Below are positions 1-5,574 of a DNA stretch of 23,987 bases, one piece after another. Positions within the stretch are counted from its first letter, which is position 1; every line of letters begins with the position of its first letter. The notes under the pieces were generated by a model that worked only from the letters and a program-made list of their open reading frames with translations, searched no databases and was not told where the DNA came from. Position numbers and translations under genes: made by a program. This stretch comes from JBOHCT01 sp050699055 (lineage in GTDB: Bacteria > Actinomycetota > Actinomycetes > Streptosporangiales > JBOHCT01), in the NCBI GenBank assembly GCA_050699055.1, contig JBOHCT010000039.1, forward strand, positions 1 through 23,987, in the 5' to 3' direction.

Positions 1-149
1 CCACAGGTGTCGCCCGCTCCGCCCACGACACCTCGGCCGGGCGGTTGTTCGTCGCTGGCCGCGCCCAGCCGCCGGACCCTCAGTCTCCGCCCGCGCATGG
101 CCACTGACAAGGGCCGCATCGGCCAAAGGGTGCCGGACCCGGCGGACGC
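1..149. other. no recognisable gene at left edge
   Basis: I see no open frame on either strand with a recognisable protein family, RNA gene or repeat here. The sequence is GC-rich and lies directly downstream, in the minus-strand sense, of the stop codon of a zinc-finger remnant. It is best read as intergenic or decayed DNA; the next gene to the left is outside the window. Confidence 0.4.
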
Positions 150-248
150 CTACGGATGCGACGGCGCGGGCGGTGCGCCCTCGACATCGAAGGCGAGCTC
201 GTCGTTGTAGCACCACCACCAGTCCTCACCGGGCTCGTAGGATCGGTG
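150..248 (-). pseudogene. C-terminal remnant of a UBP-type zinc-finger protein
   Basis: Reading the minus strand from 248 to the TAG at 150–152 gives about 32 residues that begin HRSYEPGEDWWWCYNDE and end EGAPPAPSHP. This resembles the C-terminal end of small actinobacterial proteins with a UBP-type (ubiquitin-hydrolase-like) zinc finger, in which a phrase like EPGEDWWWCY follows the last zinc-binding histidines. An in-frame TGA (249–251) lies immediately upstream, and no Cys/His-rich zinc-finger body is found in any frame to the right, so only the tail survives. The family assignment is from memory of the motif. It cannot be a functional finger without its zinc ligands. Confidence 0.55.
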
Positions 249-251
249 TCA

Positions 252-425
252 TTAACCGACGATCTTGATAGCGCTATCGAACTCGGTAGCGAGCTTTTCC
301 TGCTGCGTCATGTGCAAGAACCCCAGTGCTTCGAGCTGCCGGGCACGACGCAACGGACCCGCATCGATCGCCCGCAGACCGCCTGCCTGCACCAGCTGGG
401 CCACGAGCGCAGCTAGCCCGCGACG
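252..425 (-). pseudogene. unrecognised protein remnant (C-terminal part)
   Basis: The minus-strand frame ending with TAA at 252–254 has protein-like composition over its last 55–60 residues. It contains GLAALVAQLVQAGGLRAIDA and, nearer the end, LEALGFLHMTQQEKLATEF. It looks like a helical C-terminus. I do not recognise the family. Upstream of about 425 the same frame turns into Arg/Pro-rich nonsense that shadows the DUF5996 remnant, so the start is lost. It lies between two other broken genes on the same strand, supporting decay rather than a real small gene. It could instead be an intact tiny gene with an internal GTG start; I cannot exclude that. Confidence 0.35.
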
Positions 426-1013
426 GCGCGCGGATCGGTGCATCCACCGGGACACGCGAACTCCTCCACGTCCCAGCCGGCGCGGCGGGCCCGGCCTGAT
501 AGGCGCTCTCGTAGAAGTCGAGCACCGTACGCCTGGGGTCGGCGGCGGCACGGGCGTCGCCGTAGCGCAGCACGGCCAGGTGGCTGCCGCCACGCGGCAC
601 CCACTGCGCGGCCTCCGACCGCAGCGGGTCGCCGGCCAGCCCACCCGGCTCCGGTGCGGTGTAGGAGTAGAACGCCGGCTCCGGGAACGTGTCGTCGCCG
701 AACCAGAGCCCGAAGCTGATGACCTCCCTGGAGTACGCCTCCCGCGTGACCGAGTCCACCTCCCGCGGCTGGTCGACCTTCCGGTCGGAGAACCGGGTGA
801 CTGCGACGTCGAAGGTGTGCCAGAAATGATGCACCGGGCTGATCTTCCCGGAATACCGAGCGGCGAACTCCTCCAATGTCACGCTGACCTGGGAGAGCAC
901 CCGCCAATAGCGGGTCACCCACGCGGGATCGTAGGCCCCGTGCTCGGTGTCCTCGGCGAACGGCCGCCCCGCGTCGGGCAGACCGACAGCGGCATCGGTG
1001 GGAACAACTCCAT
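413..1013 (-). pseudogene. DUF5996 family protein, truncated and frameshifted
   Basis: Most of the C-terminal half of a DUF5996 protein can be read on the minus strand, split over three frames. A first piece (from ATG at 1013) reads MELFPPMPLSV. A one-base frame change near 985–1000 leads to RPFAEDTEHGAYDP, followed by TRYWRVLSQV, then KISPVHHFWHTFDVAVTRFS and VTREAYSREV. A second frame change near 478–490 restores the expected end AGWDVEEF, stopping at TAG 413–415. The usual N-terminal half (about 100 or more residues) is missing: stop codons lie just upstream in both relevant frames and hisS ends at 1196. The function of the family is unknown. A sequencing error could explain one frameshift but not the missing N-terminus. 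Confidence 0.75.
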
Positions 1014-1038
1014 GCCCGGACCCTAGGCACGCCTGTCA

Positions 1039-1195
1039 ACCCACTGGATCCCCCCGACAGCGCGAACGACGAGGGAGTCGCGTCGAAGAGCGGCGACGTC
1101 CAGGGCGGGTGTGTCCCTCCATGTGGGCACTGTCCGCCCGACCACAGTTGACCGCCACCCACGGCGACGACCACGGAAGGGGAAGGGTCGCCTCT
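1039..1195. other. intergenic sequence after hisS
   Basis: This stretch between the hisS stop and the DUF5996 remnant shows no recognisable protein in any frame. It may hold the hisS 3' untranslated region and degraded sequence from the DUF5996 gene. I did not find a strong GC hairpin followed by a T-run. Confidence 0.4.
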
Positions 1196-2458
1196 TCAGG
1201 AAAGCCGCGCCTTCAGCCTCGTCACGAGCCCCGTCAGGGGCACCTCCTCCTGGTCGCCGCTCGTCAGGTCCTTGATCTGGGCGGTTCCCGAGCGGATATC
1301 TCGGTCGCCCACGATCACGGCGTAGCTGGCTCCGGACCGGCCGGCCGCCTTCATCGCGCCCTTGAGCCCCTTGCCGCCGTACGCGACGTCGGCCCGCACG
1401 CCCCCGCGTCGCAGCTCCACGACCAACCCGAACAGTCGGCGGTGAGCCTCCTCGCCGAGCGGGACGGCGAACACGTCGCATCGGGCGGGCAGCGCGGGCG
1501 CGACGCCTTCGGCCTCGGCGGCCAGCACCGTGCGGTCGAGGCCGAGCGCGAAGCCGATGGACGGCAGCGGCGGGCCGCCGATCTCCTCGGAGAGCCCGTC
1601 GTAACGGCCGCCTCCCCCGATGCCTGACTGGGCGCCGAGCAGCGGGTGGTCGAACTCGAAGGTTGTCCGCGTGTAGTAGTCGAGCCCGCGGACGAGCCGC
1701 GGGTCGTCCTCCCACGGGATGCCGATGTCGGCGAGCAGCTCGCGTACGGCATCGTGGTAGGCCTTGCACGCGGGGCACAGGTGGTCGGCGACCAGCGGAA
1801 CCCCGTCGAGCTGAGCCTCGACCTCGGGGCGCTTGTCGTCGAGCACCCGCAGCGGGTTGGCCTCCACCCGGCCGCGGGTGTCCTCGTCCAGCTCGAGCCC
1901 ACGGAGGAACTCCTGCAGGGCCGCGCGGTAGGCGGGGCGGCACTCGCGGCAGCCGAGCGAGTTGAGCAACATCCGGACGCGGCGCAGGCCCAGGGAACGG
2001 TAGCCGTCCCAGGCGACCGCGATCGTCTCGACGTCCACGGCGGGGTCGTCGCTACCGAGCGCCTCCAGGTCGAACTGCTGGAGCTGGCGGTACCGCCCGG
2101 CCTGCGGGCGCTCGTAACGGAACGCGGGACCGGCGGTCCACAGCTTGACGGGCAGCCGCCCCTTGGTGAGCCCGTGCTCGAGCGCGGAACGCAGGACGCC
2201 CGCCGTGAACTCGGGGCGCAACGAGATCGAGCGCCCGCCGCGATCGGTGAAGGTGTACATCTCCTTGGTCACGACGTCGGTAGACTCGCCGACCCCGCGC
2301 GCGAACAGCTCGGTGTCCTCGAAGACGGGCAGCTCGATGTAGGCGTAGCCAGCGCGACGCGCGGACGTGGCCAGGCCCTCGCGGACGGCCACGAAGAGAT
2401 CCGACCGGGGAGGGACGTACTCCGGGATGCCCTTGGGCGCCTGAAAGGTCGGCGTCAT
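1196..2458 (-). CDS. hisS: histidine--tRNA ligase (HisRS)
   Basis: Cytoplasmic class II aminoacyl-tRNA synthetase charging tRNA-His with histidine using ATP. The 420-residue product has full family length. Motif 1 lies near residues 42–52 (ELPVFEDTELF), motif 2 near 113–128 (FRYERPQAGRYRQLQQ), the HisA signature at about 255–268 (LVRGLDYYTRTTFE), and motif 3 near 301–312 (IGFALGLDRTVL). A C-terminal anticodon-binding domain occupies about 325–420. Two CxxC pairs (C170/C173 and C228/C231) in the insertion domain could form a metal site; that is inference. The ATG at 2458 overlaps the stop of the upstream metallo-beta-lactamase gene as ATGA, implying translational coupling. Confidence 0.97.
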   Translation of the reverse strand: MTPTFQAPKGIPEYVPPRSDLFVAVREGLATSARRAGYAYIELPVFEDTELFARGVGESTDVVTKEMYTFTDRGGRSISLRPEFTAGVLRSALEHGLTKGRLPVKLWTAGPAFRYERPQAGRYRQLQQFDLEALGSDDPAVDVETIAVAWDGYRSLGLRRVRMLLNSLGCRECRPAYRAALQEFLRGLELDEDTRGRVEANPLRVLDDKRPEVEAQLDGVPLVADHLCPACKAYHDAVRELLADIGIPWEDDPRLVRGLDYYTRTTFEFDHPLLGAQSGIGGGGRYDGLSEEIGGPPLPSIGFALGLDRTVLAAEAEGVAPALPARCDVFAVPLGEEAHRRLFGLVVELRRGGVRADVAYGGKGLKGAMKAAGRSGASYAVIVGDRDIRSGTAQIKDLTSGDQEEVPLTGLVTRLKARLS

Positions 2459-3147
2459 GACACCCCCCGCGTCCGGGCCGCGGCCCCCGCCTCGGCGAGA
2501 AACGGGTTCGTCGCCCGTTCGCGCCCGATCGTGGTGCCCGGCCCGTGGCCGGGCAGGACGCTGCTCTCGTCGGGCAGGGGCAGGCAGACCCGGGCGAGGC
2601 TCTGGAGGATGGTGGAGTAATCGCCGCCGGGCAGGTCCGTACGCCCGATCGAGCCCGCGAAGAGAAGATCGCCGGCGAAAAGCGTCGTCGAGTCGGCATC
2701 GGCGGGTGCGCGGAACGCGACAGAGCCGGGCGTGTGGCCGGGAGCGTGATCGACGGTCAGCTCGAGGCCGGCCAGCCGCAGCACCTCTCCGTCGCGAAGC
2801 TCACAGACCTCGTCGGGCTCGGACAGGGTCAGCCCGCCGAGGAGCTGCGCCGCGACCGTCGGATTGAAGCCCTTGGCGGGGTTCGACAGCAGCTCGCGGT
2901 CGTCGGGATGGATGTAGGCGGGCACGTCGCGTGCGCCGCAGACCGGCGTCACCGACCAGACGTGGTCGAGGTGACCATGGGTCAAGATGACGGCGACCGG
3001 CTTGAGGCGATGCTCACGTACGACCTCGTCCACTCCTGGTGCGGCGTCCTGACCTGGGTCGATGACCACACACTCCTCGCCGGGAGCGGGCGCGACGACA
3101 TAACAGTTTGTCTCGAACGATCCAGCGGGGAACCCGACGGCGAGCAC
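2455..3147 (-). CDS. MBL-fold metallo-hydrolase (glyoxalase II-like)
   Basis: A 230-residue metallo-beta-lactamase-fold hydrolase, probably a thioesterase of the hydroxyacylglutathione hydrolase-like group. The dinuclear zinc motif is HGHLDH at residues 57–62, with further ligands H138 (APGHTPG), D160 (FAGDLLF) and H201 (LPGHGPG). A longer reading frame runs upstream to 3315, but GTG at 3147 is preferred: it has an AGAGGA ribosome site a few bases upstream and gives the expected start VLAVGFPAGSFETNCYVV. It is coupled to hisS by an ATGA overlap and divergent from the cyclophilin gene, the same arrangement as in Mycobacterium and Streptomyces. The substrate is unknown; actinobacteria lacking glutathione would need a different thiol ester. 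Confidence 0.9.
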   Translation of the reverse strand: MLAVGFPAGSFETNCYVVAPAPGEECVVIDPGQDAAPGVDEVVREHRLKPVAVILTHGHLDHVWSVTPVCGARDVPAYIHPDDRELLSNPAKGFNPTVAAQLLGGLTLSEPDEVCELRDGEVLRLAGLELTVDHAPGHTPGSVAFRAPADADSTTLFAGDLLFAGSIGRTDLPGGDYSTILQSLARVCLPLPDESSVLPGHGPGTTIGRERATNPFLAEAGAAARTRGVS

Positions 3148-3304
3148 AATCGTCCTCTGCTTCCAGCGGGGGCGGGGAAGGATCGTCTTCGAGCCTACCG
3201 ACGGGCGGGGTCGTCCTGCGAACGAGTTGCCGGGATGGCCGATACGATGCCCCCGATCACGCGGGTGCGGGACCCACGTACACACCGTCGAAGGAGGGTG
3301 CGCG
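3148..3304. promoter_or_regulatory. divergent promoter region, MBL/hisS versus PPIase
   Basis: This 157-base gap separates two divergently transcribed operons and must hold promoters for both. On the minus strand a TAGGCT (3192–3197 as agccta) could be a −10 box about 45 bases from the GTG at 3147, but no convincing −35 is visible. On the plus strand TACGAT (3243–3248) is a possible −10. Strong ribosome site AAGGAGG at 3291–3297 stands 7 bases before the TTG at 3305 and decides that start. The promoter calls are weak; the location is well supported by gene orientation. Confidence 0.4.
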
Positions 3305-4111
3305 TTGCCCGGCAAGGAGCGCGAGCGGCGACTCGCGAGGGAACGCTATCAGCGCAACGTGGAACGCAGGCGGGAGACCCGCGAACGCACGCGCAAGATG
3401 AGCGCGGTCATCGGGGCCGTCGTCGCGGTCGCCATCGTCGCCGGAGGCGCCTCCGTGCTCACCCTCAAACTCCGCGGAGCCGACCAGGGTAGCGGGGCGG
3501 CGGCGGGCACGTCGGCGTCGTCCCCTTCGGCGGCGTCCGCGGGGTCTGACACCTGCTCCTACACCAGGACCCCCAAGGGCGCGGGCCGGCGGCACGCGAC
3601 GTTCGTCGGACTTCCGCCAAAGAAGCCCCCACAGAAGGCCCGTTACCGGGCGACGATCAAGACCAACCGCGGCACGATCGTCATGGACCTGCGGAGCAGC
3701 CAAGCGCCTTGCGCCGTCAACTCCTTCCGGTACCTCGCTCACAAGGGTTACTACGACAAGACCCACTGCCACCGTCTCGTGACAACCGGGATCCACATCT
3801 TGCAGTGCGGCGACCCGTCGGGCACCGGCAAGGGCGGCCCCGGGTACACGTTCCCCGACGAGAATCTGAAGGGGGCGGCCTATCAGCGAGGTACCGTGGC
3901 AATGGCGAACAGCGGACCCGACACGAACGGCAGTCAGTTCTTCTTCGTGTACCGGCCGGGCGGTCTCGCGCCCAAGTACACACCGTTCGCGCGAGTCGTG
4001 AAAGGGCTCGAGATCGTCGACGAGATTGCCCGGGCAGGAACGACGGACGAAGGGGTGGCTCCAAGGAAGAACCTGGCCATCAAGGACATCGCGGTCTCCA
4101 AGGAGAGGTGA
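3305..4111 (+). CDS. membrane-anchored cyclophilin-type peptidyl-prolyl isomerase
   Basis: Predicted PPIase acting outside the membrane: a highly charged N-terminal 31 residues, one transmembrane segment at about 33–54, a Ser/Ala/Gly-rich linker, then a cyclophilin domain at about 115–265. Cyclophilin hallmarks visible are the catalytic Arg in CHRLVTTG, QCGDPSGTGKGGPGYTFPDE and the SGPDTNGSQFFF segment. The positions equivalent to human CypA Trp121 and His126 appear to be Tyr, as is common in distant members, so activity should be checked. Start is TTG, chosen because a perfect AAGGAGG lies 7 bases upstream; the frame is open further left but without a ribosome site. It is 39 bases upstream of the DUF349 gene, probably one transcript. 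No lipobox cysteine is seen. Confidence 0.9.
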   Translation: MPGKERERRLARERYQRNVERRRETRERTRKMSAVIGAVVAVAIVAGGASVLTLKLRGADQGSGAAAGTSASSPSAASAGSDTCSYTRTPKGAGRRHATFVGLPPKKPPQKARYRATIKTNRGTIVMDLRSSQAPCAVNSFRYLAHKGYYDKTHCHRLVTTGIHILQCGDPSGTGKGGPGYTFPDENLKGAAYQRGTVAMANSGPDTNGSQFFFVYRPGGLAPKYTPFARVVKGLEIVDEIARAGTTDEGVAPRKNLAIKDIAVSKER

Positions 4112-4150
4112 CCCGTCGTCGGGCCGTGCGAAGTGAGCGAGGGAGGGCAC

Positions 4151-5404
4151 GTGACCAGCGACCCGTGGGGTCGAGTAGACGAGCAGGGCACCGTCTACGT
4201 CCGTACCGCCGAAGGCGAGCGACCCGTCGGGTCCTGGCAGGCCGGCGACGCCGAGGAGGCACTCGCCTTCTTCCATCGCAAGTACGACGCGCTGGTGACC
4301 GAGATCGATCTCCTCGAGCAGCGTCTTCAGTCGACGGACCTCCCGCCGTCGCAGGCACAGGCGAGCGTCCGGCGCCTCAAGGGCGAGGTCAGGGACGCGA
4401 AGGCGGTCGGCGATCTCGAGGCGTTGGAGGCCCGCCTCGACCAGCTCGACGAGTTCGTACAGAAGCGCAAGGAGGAAGTGCGCGCCGCCCGTCAGCAGGC
4501 ACGTACCACTGCGCGCGAAGAGAAGGAGCGCATCGTCGGCGAGGCCGAGCGGATCGCCGCTCAGGGCAGCCACTGGAAGGCGGGCGGGCAGCGCTTCCGG
4601 GAGCTGGTCGAGGAGTGGAAGGTGGCCGGGCGTGTCGACCGGCCGACCGAGTCGGCCCTGTGGAAACGGTTCAGTGCTGCTCGCAACCAGTTCGGCAAGC
4701 GGCGCAAGGCCTACTTTCGCGAGATCCGCGCGCAGCGCGAGCACGCACGAACCCGCAAAGAGGAGCTCGTGTCCGAGGCGGAACGCGTTGCCGGCGCGAC
4801 CGACTGGGGCCCGACGGCTTCCCACTACCGGCAGCTCATGCGCGAATGGCGGGCCGCGGGCCCCGCCACCCCCGACGCCGAGGAAGCCCTGTGGTCCCGT
4901 TTCAAGTCCGCGCAGGACACGTTCTTCCATGCTCGGTCCGAGGCGTTCGCGGAACGCGACAGCGAGCAACGCGAGCATCAGACCAAGAAGGAGGAGCTGC
5001 TGGGCGAGGCCGAGCGGCTGCTGCCCGTACGCGACGCCCGTTCCGCCCGCGCGTCGCTGCGCCGCATCCAGGACCGCTGGGATCAGATCGGTCCGGCTCC
5101 CCGCGGTGCTCGGGACCGGCTCGAGGGGCGACTGCGCCGCGTCGAGGAGGCCATCCGCTCCGCCGAGGGCGCATCCTGGCACAGGGCCAATCCCGACAAG
5201 CAGGCCCGTGCCGAGGACACGATCGCGCGGCTCAGGGAGTCCATCGTGAGCCTCGAGCGCCAGCTAGGGCAGGCCCGCGCCAAGGGCAAGGACGAGGAAG
5301 TCCGACGGACCGGGGAGGCGCTCGCCGCGCGTCGTACGTGGCTCGAGGAGGCTGAGCGCACGCTCGCCGACCTGGCGACCGGAGGCCGCCGGGCCCAGTC
5401 CTAG
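4151..5404 (+). CDS. DUF349 domain protein
   Basis: A 417-residue, highly charged, mostly helical protein with three DUF349-like repeats at about residues 141–189 (HWKAGGQRFRELVEEWK), 219–266 (DWGPTASHYRQLMREWR) and 295–337 (more divergent). Long coiled-coil stretches lie between and after them. It has no signal peptide or membrane segment, so it is presumably cytoplasmic. The start at GTG 4151 (MTSDPWGRVDEQGTVYVRTA) matches the conserved beginning and is preceded by GGGAGG; an alternative GTG at 4133 lacks a good ribosome site. The family's molecular function is not established. It is conserved next to cyclophilin and rel in actinobacteria, and converges with rel here. Confidence 0.88.
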   Translation: MTSDPWGRVDEQGTVYVRTAEGERPVGSWQAGDAEEALAFFHRKYDALVTEIDLLEQRLQSTDLPPSQAQASVRRLKGEVRDAKAVGDLEALEARLDQLDEFVQKRKEEVRAARQQARTTAREEKERIVGEAERIAAQGSHWKAGGQRFRELVEEWKVAGRVDRPTESALWKRFSAARNQFGKRRKAYFREIRAQREHARTRKEELVSEAERVAGATDWGPTASHYRQLMREWRAAGPATPDAEEALWSRFKSAQDTFFHARSEAFAERDSEQREHQTKKEELLGEAERLLPVRDARSARASLRRIQDRWDQIGPAPRGARDRLEGRLRRVEEAIRSAEGASWHRANPDKQARAEDTIARLRESIVSLERQLGQARAKGKDEEVRRTGEALAARRTWLEEAERTLADLATGGRRAQS

Positions 5405-5449
5405 CGACGACGTCTCACCCCTGTTCGCGAGCTGTCTCGGGGTTATCGG

Positions 5450-5528
5450 CGCTCCAGAGCGGAGCGTCCGAGGGCAACCCGGGGGTGGCGGGGCGCAGCC
5501 ATGGGGGCGACTGCGCAGCTCGGGAGCA
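5450..5528 (+). repeat. intergenic repeat element, copy A
   Basis: This element closely matches a second copy on the opposite strand at 14429–14514. Identical blocks include the 17-base GCGCAGCCATGGGGGCG (5493–5509), CGGGGGTGGCGG (5480–5491) and CTCGGGAGCA (5519–5528). Two possible stems are visible: CGCTCC/GGAGCG (5450–5455 with 5461–5466, 5-base loop) and GCGCAG/CTGCGC (5493–5498 with 5511–5516, 12-base loop). It begins 45 bases after the DUF349 stop on the same strand. It could be a structured 3' RNA, a small RNA, a terminator or a dispersed chromosomal repeat; the sequence alone does not decide. Confidence 0.7.
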
Positions 5529-5542
5529 CGTGGAGGCCTGAA

Positions 5543-5554
5543 GGGCGGAAGCCC
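5543..5554 (+). other. small hairpin with GGAA tetraloop
   Basis: GGGC-GGAA-GCCC forms a short hairpin with a GNRA-type loop between the convergent DUF349 and rel genes, just after repeat copy A. A second short hairpin, GCGA-GGT-TCGC, follows. Neither is followed by a T-run on the plus strand. They might contribute to transcription termination between the convergent genes, but this is weak. Confidence 0.3.
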
Positions 5555-5574
5555 GCGAGGTTCGCAGGAAAAAA

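Noticed and set aside
1023..1195. C-terminal-looking peptide RRDSLVVRAVGGIQWVDRRA after hisS
   Set aside because: It is short, lacks a start, does not match the missing N-terminus of DUF5996 that I know, and its frame upstream is a shadow of hisS.
3257..5182. 641-residue open frame on the minus strand
   Set aside because: It is antisense to the cyclophilin and DUF349 genes, which have clear domains and ribosome sites; it is a GC-driven shadow.
5569..5574. T6 run directly after the rel stop (minus strand) as an intrinsic terminator
   Set aside because: No stable GC hairpin immediately precedes the T-run; the last codons of rel form at most a 3-pair stem.
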